Below are positions 32,188 to 43,175 of a stretch of DNA of 64,000 nucleotides, one piece after another. A program made the position numbers and the translations under genes. The notes below the pieces were generated by a model. That model saw nothing but the letters and a program-made list of their open reading frames with translations, made no database searches and was not told the origin of the DNA. Source of the stretch: Parietaria judaica (Eukaryota; Streptophyta; Magnoliopsida; Rosales; Urticaceae); the NCBI GenBank assembly GCA_954871525.1, contig OX940866.1, forward strand, positions 12,733,001 to 12,797,000, in the 5' to 3' direction. How positions within the stretch are numbered: the stretch's first letter is position 1; every line of letters begins with the position of its first letter.

Positions 32188-33039
32188 CTAATTATTAGAG
32201 GAAATCCCAACTCCAAGGAAATCAATGAAAGGCACAGCTTGCTCCAGAGAGAATTTTCTGAATGGTGAATTATGTCCCAACTTACTGTCGTCTGACGCCT
32301 CCTCGAGAACAGTACTCCGGTAGTTGCCTCCGCTAGCCCTAGCGATCGCCGTGCTGAAGAGCTCAAACGGCCCTGAAGAGAGTACAGATCTTCCACCGAC
32401 ACGAGCAGTGGTGGTGGAGGCGAAGCGGCGCTCCCTCTTCCTGCGCGCCATGACGACGTGGTAGTGGTTTTTGACAGCGTTGTCGGTGCGGCCGCGGAAG
32501 TACTTGGCGATGCAGGCCCACTTGTTGCCGTAGACGCGGTGCACTGAGAGCAGCCTTTCCTCCTCCTCCTCGCTGAACGGCTTCTTGTTGATGTTCGGGT
32601 CAAGCTGGTTGTACCATCTCAGCCTGCAGCTTTTCCCTGAACCGCTATTTCAGTTGGTTGAGTATTCGAAATCGCAAAATAGAATCGAAAAATACAGTAT
32701 AAAACACACTCTGACCATTATTATTTGACCTAGCTCCCTAAAAAGCTAGGTACTTTGGGAAGATCACTTTCACACCAATTTCATTTACAGTTTTTGAAAA
32801 ATATTTCAAGGACTCCTAACCAAATTTTCAACAGTATAAATTAAGGACCAGGCATATATATGTGTGTGTTTATATATACCTGATCTTCCATGGAGATGCT
32901 CGGCGATGAAATTCCAGTTCTGAGGGCCGTAGCGAAGGACAAGATCCCGGAGTTTGTCGTCTTCGGCGGGTCTCCAGTGTCCTCGGTAGCAGTTTCTCCG
33001 ACCGAGTACGTCGCTTCTGCTACTCGAGGATTTTCCCAT
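32188..33039 (-). CDS. R2R3-MYB transcription factor, subgroup 21, 202 aa
   Basis: Two exons, 33039-32880 and 32636-32188, join in phase 1 inside a Gly codon (HGRSG/KSC). R2 starts RGHWRPAEDDKLRDLV and has the conserved Trp spacing through KSCRLRWYNQLDP. R3 runs from KKPFSEEEEERLLSVH to GRTDNAVKNHYHVVM. The phrases RGHWRPAED and RLRWYNQLDP are typical of subgroup 21 (AtMYB52/54/56/105/117, including LATERAL ORGAN FUSION genes), which regulate organ boundaries and secondary-wall traits. NHYHVVMARRKRE replaces the more common NHWHVIMARR. The C-terminal tail after R3 is short (about 90 residues), with no EAR-type motif seen. The ATG at 33039 is the first in frame. It is a nuclear DNA-binding regulator; the exact orthologue is not determined. 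Confidence 0.93.
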
Positions 33040-33147
33040 CTTCTGATCTTCTCTCTTTCTCTGCAACAGAAAGAGTTATGACCCCCTATTTATATTCTGT
33101 ACATTTAGATTACACGCCAACAACGATCAGCAACGTGTAGACAACAG

Positions 33148-33191
<44 letters not shown>

Positions 33192-34441
33192 TACATACAT
33201 ACAAGAACAGTTATGCATGTTATGTATGTGTGAGCGTGTGTATAGCTAGGGTTGGTGTGGCACTAGGGTTTATAGAATACTGTCTACGTAGGGTTTTATA
33301 CGTTATATTATTATATATACGTACATCTAGGCATATAAATATATGTTCAAGTTAACTGATTACCAAATAATACGAAACATGTTATGTATATCAGAGTATA
33401 GTATATATATAATGTTTAGTACAAAATGTTGGTGGAAATTAATAAGTGTGATATATAGTATAATATATAACTATAAGTACGTATAATTTTACTATAATTA
33501 AGCAAATTAAGCTTAGGATGTGTCACACTATTCTGGTCATAAAGCATTGTTTACTTGTGATGGCTACGTCATTCTAACCTTTTTTTAAACAATTGACCAT
33601 TTTAGTAAAACATCCCTTTTTAAAACATTAAATAATTGGTTATATTGTTGTATGGTAAAAAAAATGTTAATTAGCTATGGTAAAAATTTAAATTAATGAG
33701 AAAATGATTATATATATGCGCTCATATATCATAATTAATCAATATATAGCAGTTATAGTTAACACTAAAAGGCATTATTATTAGGAATTATAAGAACATT
33801 ACAATGATTTCATATAATTTGAATTATTCCTTTATAAATAATGTATTTTGCTATATGTAATGGAGAAAATCAGACAGTAATTCATCAGTAATTCAGTACT
33901 AGCCAGTTTGATTCTGATATGTTACATGAATCTTTGTATACATTTTTTTAACCATTTTTAACACTTGACCATATTAGTAAGATATCCCTTTTAAAAATAT
34001 AAGGCCGTTGGCAATGTACCTAAATTGGTTATATTGTTAAATGAAATTATTAAGTAAGCATATATGTTTATGAGAGTAAATGTTCATTAGCTACGAAATG
34101 ACATTGAATATAGAATAATAATTAGCGGTTATAGTTAACACTATTATGTAGAGTGATATATAATATTATAATTTCATATCTTGAGCTCCTGTCTATATAA
34201 TATATTTATTATGTCCAGTATAATTACATTTTTTTAAATATATTATTATATCATGTGAATTGTACGTCCTCGTTTTATAAGTTTTGCGGCTTTAATTATT
34301 AGAAATATAAATACGAAATTTTATTGATATATGCATAGAATAGATGGGGTTTTTTTTGCTTCCATTTCAGCCAAAACCTTATAGTATACTAATTACTATC
34401 TAAATACAAATTCATGGTAAATGGAACATTAACTTAATAAC

Positions 34442-34486
<45 letters not shown>

Positions 34487-35385
34487 GATACACACAGAGA
34501 GATGATGATATACAAAAGTGGCGCAACTAATGTGCAGTGAGTAGAAGAAACATTTTTAAACATTTGCGAATTAAAGCAAATATGAGGAGCAGAGATAACT
34601 ATTTTCGGAATTATTTTATTATTTTATATATTATCAATACATCTCTTTCAAGGACAGATCATGTGCATCAGATATCATGAGATATATACATTGTATTTAT
34701 TTTAAGAGGAAACTTATTGTCGTTGGAACTATATAATCAGTATAGACATGACAACGATATTCAATCTGTGCAAAATATATAATATATATTTTAAAGCCCC
34801 TAATCTAAAAATCCATAAGTTGATTGACATGTCAAATTACGTTACAGAAAATAATTAGTCGGACGCTTATCCATAATATGCAATACATGCACTCACCTTC
34901 TTATTTTCGAGTTTTTTTTTTTTTTTTTTTTAATAATTTTGGTTACTCGTTTCGCATGAGACAATATAAGCATGATATATACGAATACAGTGTTTTATCA
35001 AATGTTTCCATATTAAATAAGTATATTCACTTTTTATCTTGCTATATTTTATATTAGATATTAGACTTATTTTTATTCATTAAATATTTTGATATAAAAT
35101 CTCGATGAAACCAAATTTAAAAAAAAAAAAAATTATTCACCAAAATAAATAATTAATATCAGTCTTTTAGGGTTAGACTGAGAATCTGAGATATTAGGGT
35201 TAGAAACTCAACTTTTCCTTTTAATATAAGGAAAGTAAATATAGGATGCCATATATTCAGTTTTCGACATGAACGAAAACTCCCCGCTTGAAAGAAAAAA
35301 AAAAAAGAAAAAAAAAAAGAGGATAATTGTTTATTTGTTTCTTTTCTAGGAAAGATGATATTCATTATTTACCCTTAATATAATA
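33040..35385. other. MYB upstream region and AT-rich intergenic DNA
   Basis: (TA)n microsatellites lie at 33151-33187 and 34447-34480, and poly-T at 34914-34931. Two phrases around aattgaccattttagtaaaa (33592) and cacttgaccatattagtaag (33962), each followed by atccctttt, are a diverged repeat about 370 bp apart. No coding region was recognised. Confidence 0.45.
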
Positions 35386-35390
35386 TATAC

Positions 35391-36697
35391 TGTTGATGCC
35401 GAAAAATGGATCAAACACTATAGCGGCCCCAAGCTGAATATCGGGCCGGGCCCATCGCCGTTTTTTGACTTTCCTGGGCTAGATGTTTGACTCGCTGTTC
35501 CTGAAGGATATGGCGGATCGGACCCTCCGCTTACCGTTGGCCCGGAACCGGATCCTCCGACTCGTTACCGTAATGTCCTAAGACTCGGGATATAGGTCGG
35601 CGACCACTAAGAACCGGAGCCTCTGTAGAGCAGGTCGACGATCGTAGATGGAGCAGTCGATGGCTGGGAGAGTCGGGGGTGATGATGATGTGATGCCGCG
35701 CCTCGTTGAGTGTGGTGAGGCTGCCTACGTACCCACTTGCAGCTAAATGGGATCAGGTCATCTCGTAGTTCAAAGCAGGCGTTGATAGAGTCGTTCCTAG
35801 CTGGCCTGGACGAGCCTGGAGTTAATGGTCGTGGAGACGTGGATTCCTTCGGCGCCTTCTCTATAGGAGTTGGCGATTCCTCCAGCGCTTCTGCTCTAGC
35901 TGGTGGGAGTAGGACGGCGCTCGGACCTTCCTCTGGGGAGTTGGTGATTCCTCCGGTAGGCCGGGGATTCCACCAGCGTTTCCGCTCTAGCTAGCTCCTC
36001 TGGCAGATCGGACCTTCCGCTTACCGTCGGACCGGAACCGGGTCCTCCGACCCGTTACCGCAAAGTCCTAAGACTCGGGATATAAGTCGGCGACCACTGA
36101 GAACCGGAGCCTCTGTAGGGCAGGTCGGCGATCAGGCGCTTCCGCTCTTGCTGACGCCTCCGTTCCGACCTTAGTCGGGTAAACCTGACGGAATATATAT
36201 ATAGAAGAGAGAAAACGGATCGCTATATAGAGCGTTTGAATCGGAGTTACCGTTTGAATGAAATCAAGCTCCTATTTATAGGAGGGGCCGAGGGCCTAGG
36301 AGCAATAAAATATTGTCGTTTTGGTCCTTCGCACCGCAGCGGCGCGGGGGCGCCATTTTGGTCCTTCGCGCCGCGGCGCTGTGGGGTTCGCGCCACGGCG
36401 GCGCGGGGTAACTGTTTTGGTCCTTCGTGCCGCGGCGCTGCGGGGTACGCGCCGCGGCGGCGCGGGGTTCGCGTCGCCGCATTGCGAGGTTCGCGCCGCG
36501 GCGGCGCGGGGTAACCTCACTAGGCGCGAAAATGCGTCTTGACGTTCCATTACGGCACGGGGATGATGCGTTTTATTAATTACTCTTTATTTAAATAATT
36601 AAAATTGTTTCCGCAGTTTTTGGGCTTTTCGGTTTTGAGATACGGGCTTTTTTGGGGCTTTTTGGGCCGGAATTGATTGGAATAATCACCCATAACA
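35391..36697. mobile_element. Solo LTR, 1307 bp, with internal duplication
   Basis: Starts TGTTGATGCCG and ends ACCCATAACA. A perfect pentamer, tatac, flanks it at 35386-35390 and 36698-36702. A ~130-bp block (cggaaccggatcctccgact and onwards) is present twice, at about 35511-35642 and 36002-36132, about 490 bp apart. A TATA-like run (aatatatatatag) lies near 36190. From about 36310 to 36520 there is a GC-rich tandem region (ttcgcgccgcggcg words). ORFs in this stretch on both strands follow from the GC content and are not genes. No internal domain remains. Confidence 0.87.
36310..36520. repeat. GC-rich minisatellite inside the solo LTR
   Basis: Words ttttggtccttcgcgccgcg, ggttcgcgccgcggcggcgc and ggggtaact recur about five times in variable order, in an otherwise AT-rich neighbourhood. 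Confidence 0.75.
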
Positions 36698-36702
36698 TAT
36701 AC

Positions 36703-37080
36703 ATATACATACAGACATTTATATATTACAGTAATAGAAGTGAAGAGGACAAGTCTAATCTAGTTATAAAGTCAAACATAATATTTTCATAATTATGAAA
36801 ACTTATAATCAGTTCGTAACACTATCGTATTATATATATATATATATATATGTTTGTATGTATATGTAATTATGTGTACGTATATGTATTACACGCGCAC
36901 ACTTTATTCTTAGCTGATTGATAAATTTTAACCCCACGAAATCAAACTCTAAATTGTGACCTCCTAACTAAGTGGTTTTTATTTGATCATATATATAATA
37001 TTCTCAAGAGCTAAACCTAGTTTGACTTGTTTTAATTAATGGTGCACTTCAATGATCTCTATATAAGTTCAATAATAAAG
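36703..37080. other. AT-rich spacer
   Basis: Contains a (TA)n run at about 36831-36851. No gene was recognised. Confidence 0.4.
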
Positions 37081-38235
37081 GCAATTCGGGTTACGTGTCG
37101 TGTTCGTACCGGATTTTAATCATTTTTTACTTATTTTATGTAGACCCAGACCCGCCCCATTTAGTCATCGTGTTGGAAGATGAGACCCAGACCCACCCCA
37201 TTTAAATACCGTGTTTATCTTGTCTACCCATTTAACCCATTTAACAGATTAACATATTTTAAAATGACAAATTAATTCAATTTATATTGTTTAACTTAAT
37301 TTATTCAATTAAATTATCTAAAATTTTAAACTTTACTAACAATTTTTTATGTTCATCAATTGAACAACGCAATTAATAAAATAAAAAAGCATTGATGTCA
37401 TATATAATTAGTACTAGAACACTAAATAACATATATAAAATGCATAAATGCAACTTTTTGCTCTTTAATCGTGTCTATTTGGTAGGGCTGCAACCGGTCG
37501 GTTAACCTATTTATTTTTCACTATTTGGTATCCTTAAACTAATTCCGGTTAGTCATGTTTTACTAACCTTAACCTGTTTTTAAAACCGGTTAACCTAATT
37601 TTCGGTTATCAAAATCCGATTAACTTGTTTAATAACCTTAACCTGTTTTGTTTGTAATATAGAATTTAACAGAATTTATCTCAACGATAAAATATATCGG
37701 TCCAAAATAAATCGCAATAAAACAACCGAGTCCTAAAAGAAATATACCGGTCAAAAACATAAATCCAAAAAGTACAACAATTATAAAAAAATAAAAAAAT
37801 ATCCAGTTTAGCAACTCAAAGAGGCTTTGATTGAAAGAGAGAAAACCCTACTTAATTTAATTTAAAAATATTTAAATAAATAAATATTAAAACCGGTTAC
37901 AAAAATAACCTGTTTTGAAAAATAAATAACCTGTAACCTTATCTTGTTTGAAACCGGATACGGTTAACCTTAACCTGTTTTCAAAAGAATTCGGTTACGG
38001 TTATTTTAAACCGGATAATTTTCGGTTACGGTTTTTAAATACGATTACCAGTTATTTTGCACACCCCTACTATTTGGGTCCCATTATGTTACCGTGTTCA
38101 TGTCGTGTTCACCCGTTATTTAATCGTGTTGATCTTGTTCGACACGGTTGGACCCAGATCCATTTATGGTAGAACCAAACCCGTTTAAATCGTGTCGTAA
38201 TCGTTTCGTGTTTCGTGTCCGGCCCCAAATTGCCA
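37081..38235. mobile_element. Older inverted-repeat element hosting a nested hAT
   Basis: The left edge reads ggcaattcgggttacgtgtc and the right edge, on the minus strand, ggcaatttggggccggacac. Inside both edges lie words such as cgtgtcgtgttcg, gacccagacccgcccca and caaacccgttt that are common in plant hAT-type repeats. No target duplication was identified, so the outer limits are approximate. The element at 37483-38069 is inserted within it. Confidence 0.55.
37483..38069. mobile_element. Non-autonomous hAT element, 587 bp, nested
   Basis: The left end is TAGGGCTGCAACCGG and the right end, on the minus strand, TAGGGGTGTGCAAAATAAC. A perfect 8-bp target duplication, ctatttgg, lies at 37475-37482 and 38070-38077. 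The interior is rich in accggttaacct/aggttaaccggt words in both orientations. Length and ends match the element at 9040-9624. Confidence 0.9.
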
Positions 38236-40574
38236 CGCTTACTATAAAGCATATATTTTCACTCTGAATTGGATTGGGACGAATTATTATTTTCACTCAC
38301 AGTTGCTTTACGCAAGCAACTAAATAAAATTTGGAACTATATACAGAATAAAAATCGATTACCAATCATTTTATATAGCGCGGTACTCGATAATTATTAA
38401 ATAAAGTGAACCATAAACTGAATTTACCACGTATGACTAGATAATTTTATATATTATGTTGCACAATGCGCTAACCTCAATTAATATAATATTTATTGAT
38501 TTTTTTAGTTTCAAGTCTATTTTATTATTATTTTCTTACTTATTGAAACTTTATAGAGTATATATTGATCTAAGTTTTGTTTTACTCTATTTTAGTCATA
38601 TGCTTCAAAGTAATAAATGAGATTAAAATGCTGATATTACCACAAGTAAATAGTGAATATATATGCCAAAAATGCGATTACTATGTCTTTTCAAAAATAG
38701 TATAATCGAGTCTTTATAATAACGCGGTATTTGGTCTATTATTTATTCAAAGACCCGGGTGTTGGATCACCCCATAATACTACGCTCCTCACATTCAACC
38801 TGCAGCTAGTTACACATTCATACCGGGTATAAAATACAGACAAGACAGTATGCGTAAAATGATATTATATTTACATGTATTCGAGCTCATCATACTTTGT
38901 CCAAAAAAGCTGAAACTATTGGTAATTGTATGTGTGTGTGTGTATATGTATTTGTCCAAAAATAAGGTGCATTTAAGCAACATCACGTTCAGCTAACATC
39001 CTGATTAATGAGCCAATTATAATAATCCATCACTGTCAACAACAGACTAGAGGTGACACTAGCAAGCACTATTGTGAAGTGAAGAAGATGATGATGATGA
39101 TACAAAAATGTTGATAACAAAACCCACTAATATTATTCCAAACCCTTTTTTTGCTCTACGGCAGTTTGTGAAGCACCACATTTGGCCACGTAGGGTCCAT
39201 TTCTTACCTTTCTTGCAAACCCTAATTTCCCAAATTTAATATCATATTCAATTCAAATGCGTTATGTTACAACTGAAGTTGCTTCTTTATCTATCTTAAG
39301 TGCCAGCTAAGCACTCTCAAGTGTTGTTCAACAGTCCTCAAAGATGCCAATTAAGAGACCCCATTATTAACACTTCATGTGATTTTTTTGGAGAAGTCCA
39401 AAATAGTGTCGTTTTTGGAGAAGTCCCATGTAACATAACATCCAATGCGTGATGATTTCAATGAATCAAATTTCAAATTGATTGTCTCATATAAGAACCA
39501 ACTTCATTTTAATAAATAATAGTTTAGAATAAAATGAGAGTTGGTGAGTCTTTAATTCATTGAAGGATGTCGTTTTCAATTTGTTTAGTCACATTTGGTA
39601 ACAAACAATGTGTCCCAAAAATATCATTGTACCTTGAGCGGTTTATTGAAGAAAACGACACTCCAACCACCTCTACTTATTGATAATAATTGCTTACAAT
39701 TCTTTGTATAAATTTTAAAGCTATAAAAAATTGTGAGTGGACCAATTCTTCTTCAGAAAATCAGACATTGCAATTTGCAGATAATGATCTTGATCTTGGT
39801 ACACAAAATTCAACCAAGTTGAAGTGGGAACAAGAACAAATGTTAATATTTTACCCAATTATGAAGTTGCGTAACTAATTTCCCTTAGAAAGCAAGTCAA
39901 TTTTTAGTTGAATAATAATATACTTGAGTTCTAGTTGAATTTGTGATAATCGAATAGCTGATTTAAAAGTCAAAGGGTGATGAACTCACTTCACTCACAT
40001 AAGTATTCTTTGATCTGCATTTACTGTCTGATGTGACCAAAAACAAACCTTCTGTTTTTGTGACTTCAAAACATGCCATTCTAAGTAATTGTGTTCAATT
40101 TTCATATATATATTTTTTTAAATAGGAACACTACACAAACACTAAAGATAATCACTCAGAATTTCTCATTGATAAAACCACCTAAGCACAATAAAATTGC
40201 CTCTTCCTTCGAGAGCAAGCCCTCATCAATCATAGCAGCCACAATCAAATACTTAATAAATAATAAAGGTAAGACTTGTTCATCGCCCCACGGACCAAGT
40301 ACGAGCCCGGAGGGGTGGCTCCGTCACTGGCGATAACAACGCAAAGACTTATACGATATAGTCATAGGTTTTAACTTAAGCCCTCATAACTTTTCTACAG
40401 TATTCTATTCGTACTTGTATCGGGCATCGGACGAAATTTCAAAGCCAGTATCTGAAGCAAAGTAAACAGATAATGCTTCAGAATTCTTCAGCATTCATAT
40501 TAGCATGAAGTAAATGCTTTTGAAAAGTGATACAAGTCTGAAATTCTTTATATACCAAACCATACAGTTTTATT
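38236..40574. other. Intergenic DNA, no gene recognised
   Basis: From 38330 to 38770 words such as gcggtact, gcgattac and gcggtatttgg resemble the eroded elements near 18.2 and 19.1 kb. Small ORFs at 39690-39878 and 40091-40336 show no domain. A stretch at 39240-39680 contains repeated phrases around aagtccaaaatagtgtcgtttttgg but no gene. Confidence 0.4.
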
Positions 40575-41254
40575 CTAGCTCCATGCGCTCAATCCAAATC
40601 TCTCAGCAAGGTTGTACATTACCAGCTGATTCCAAACGGGGCCGAAGAGTCGCTCGCCCCTGATCGAAAACGTGAGCGCCCACGAAGACAGCAGAACCGC
40701 AAACACCGCGAACCCGATCGCCGACCTCATCACATCTGCAGAAAACCAAATGCCCAATCGTCAAATCTTCTGTTGCTCCATGACCAGCCATGGTGATAAC
40801 ACAAACACAACAAGGATTATTCAACATGGCAGAGATCCATGAAGATTTAGAGAAACCCATGAATCTTGCTGTGTAAGGCAGAAGCAACAAAGATCACAAA
40901 CAATTAAAGACGCAAAATTATTGAAAAGAACGAGCGATCGCTAACCCTAACCCTAACCCTGACTACAGACAAGCAATTAGAAAATTGAATGTGGGGGAGA
41001 AGAGAGAACATACAGTAGCGGACGAGAGGGAAGGAGCGAGAATCGCGGAGAACGGGCCAGAAGTAGAAGCAGTTGACCGCCCAGAGAAGGGGAAGGAGAA
41101 AGAAGCCCCATTTGTAGAAGCGGCGAGCGTAGCCGACGGAATCTTCCTCCGACAGGCCAAGAGAGCCGTCCACCGTGGGCCAGAGCGGCGTGGAGGAGAG
41201 TAGCGAGCTCGGGTTCATGGTTCGCAGCGGAGGGCTAGGGCTCGGGGACTCCAT
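40575..41254 (-). CDS. PEN2: Gamma-secretase subunit PEN-2, 133 aa
   Basis: Two exons, 41254-41014 and 40735-40575, join inside a Tyr codon (VRY/VMRSA). PEN-2 is the smallest subunit of the gamma-secretase complex (with presenilin, nicastrin and APH-1), an intramembrane aspartyl protease of endomembranes. The protein shows the plant PEN-2 core: LWPTVDGSLGLSEEDSVGYA, YKWGFFLLPLLWAVNCFYFW (first hydrophobic hairpin), RSAIGFAVFAVLLSSWALTF (second span) and NQLVMYNLAERFGLS at the C-terminus. Length matches the family (about 100 in animals, about 130 in plants with an N-terminal extension). The ATG at 41254 is preferred; an in-frame ATG at 41218 would remove 12 residues. The upstream neighbour on the plus strand is a transposon-derived fragment, so no operon-like link exists. 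Confidence 0.94.
40941..40960. repeat. Telomere-like CCCTAA triplet in the PEN2 intron
   Basis: Reads ctaaccctaaccctaaccct, three units of the six-base TTAGGG type rather than the seven-base TTTAGGG typical of most plants. It sits in the PEN2 intron, about 55 bp from the exon 1 donor. Confidence 0.8.
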
Positions 41255-42199
41255 TGATGATCTCCACAGAAATGGAGATCTTCTCTTCTCTTTCGGTATG
41301 TTTCTTTGGTTGGCTGGCTTCGGTGAAGAAGCACAGAAACGACCACCAAATTTTATCGTCGTTTTGGACACACTTTGGTTTTTCCTCAAAGAATCGGCTA
41401 ACAGACCTCGGTTGAGATGCTGTTTCGCTGCATACCCTCGTTAAAACTTGACATTTCTTTTTTACCCAATATTTTGCGAAATTACTAATTTGCCCTTTGG
41501 TAATTGAGCGGTGGCGGTTTATTTATTACATTTTTCTTTTAGGTTTTTTTTTTAAACATATTCTCGCTTCTTCTCCGTGATTACTTCACTTCGACGCTTT
41601 CTATTCTCAAGATCCTCTCTTCAGACTCCAAACGTTTTTCTCTTCTCTATCGTACTCCTCGTTCTTCTGTTCTGTTCATTCTGGTTCGAGAACGACTTCG
41701 AGCAACGAGGCTTTCTTCTCTTTGCTTTCCCGGCGAAGGACGATCCTTTCAGCGACGAGTTTCTCCAATCATCGTCTTCATCCTCCCCAAAGCCACATAA
41801 ATGGAGGTAAATGTTTATTCTTTGAGAAACCTATGATTTGCGAACTGTTTTGACTCGTAATGATGTTAGAGTTTACTTATTTTACATGCAATACACTATA
41901 CTGTGTGGTTTACGAAGAAGAACGAGTGTAGGGTTGGTTCTCTACCTATTTCAGCAATGCCACTATCTATTTACACTCTGTTGTCTATTACTGTTAGTAG
42001 TTGGCCGTTGCTCTCCATATATTCATTACCTCTATGTTTAATTATCAATGCCGATAGTTACCTGTTTACACTCCGTTGTCTATTACCGCTATCAGTTTGT
42101 CGTTGCTCCCTATAAACTGCATTACCGCTAAGTATTTTAGAAACTAATCTAGTTTTGATTTGTTTCTTGTCCGAAATACCTAAGTAATGTCCTTCGGAC
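41255..42199. other. PEN2 upstream region and unassigned DNA
   Basis: An open stretch at 41577-41810 (plus) starts with GTG rather than ATG and includes a hydrophobic run (VFLFSIVLLVLLFCSFW). I do not recognise it. Phrases around cactctgttgtctattactg and cactccgttgtctattaccg (about 41975 and 42069) are a short tandem duplication. Confidence 0.35.
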
Positions 42200-43175
42200 G
42201 TCCGAGATATACGAATGTGATGTCATCTCCGACGAAGCAAACTTCAGGAGGATCACGAATCTCATTAAAACAAAACTGACGGAGGAGGAGCTTGCGTGGT
42301 ACCGGAGGACACAGTTTGGGCCTCTATTGGATGTCCCAACTCACTATCAGTTCTCTGCCAAACTGTTTTGGACATTGTTATCGAGAATCAGTAAGCAGCA
42401 AGTTCCCTTCGAGATGTGGATGTTGGTCAACAATGTTCCCCTACGATACGGGATTAAGGAGTTTGCCATCATCACTGGGCTGCATTGCGAGCAAAATGGT
42501 AACACTTGGCCTGCCCAAAGCCCCTAACGTGCTCCGTAGAGAGAAAGGCTGTGGCCAAATGTAGTGGTTTGGGTGACAATCAGAATGCTGGAGGAACGCT
42601 TTGAGAACAGTCATCTTGATCCGACCGTGAGCAGTGATGATAAGAGAAGGTTGGCGTGCCTGTGCTTCATCTTCGGAGTGCTATTACCCCAGAGTGGTTA
42701 TGGCCAAACGGAAGTGCTCGATATTTTCTTGTCGAGGGTGGAGGACCTTGACCTTTTCGTAAGATATCCTTGGGGTCGACTGTCATTCATGCAATCGCTT
42801 ACATCCGCTCCGGGCTAAAGCACATCGACAACTGCGACTGAACATCCCGGAAAACGAGCAGGAAAGAATGCAGAATCAGGTGGCGCCACCGAGCATGAAC
42901 TTTAGGGGGTTCATCCACCCACTACTGGTATATGTATAAATTTTAAGTTATATATTTAATATGGACATCTTATATATCAATCTAACATGTTAAGTTCATG
43001 CAGATTTTGGCGTACGAGTGTTTGCCGGACGTGGCATGGGTTTCAACGATCCTTCGAGCGCCAGAGGTTGTACCTCGTATGTGCAACTGGACAACCTGGC
43101 CAGTCGGGGATATTCATATTTACAGCCAGAGTATTCGCAATGCTTTTTTACGTGGAAGGAACCCGGGGGTTACTT
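42200..43175 (+). pseudogene. DUF1985 transposon-gene fragment
   Basis: A frame ending near 42527 reads LAWYRRTQFGPLLDVPTHYQ, then FEMWMLVNNVPLRYGIKEFA and IITGL, the signature of plant DUF1985. This domain occurs mainly in Ulp1-protease-bearing Mutator-like elements and their relatives. After a frameshift it continues with DKRRLACLCFIFGVLLPQ and FVRYPWGRLSF, the second half of the domain. A later stretch (about 43000-43170) reads ILAYECLPDVAW and NWTTWPV. Frame breaks and the lack of an Ulp1 peptidase domain mark it as a broken or highly split copy. No clear start codon was found. Confidence 0.65.

Noticed and set aside
36236..36550. Overlapping ORFs on both strands rich in Arg/Ala/Gly
   Set aside because: They follow from a GC-rich minisatellite inside a solo LTR. 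No coding signature is present.
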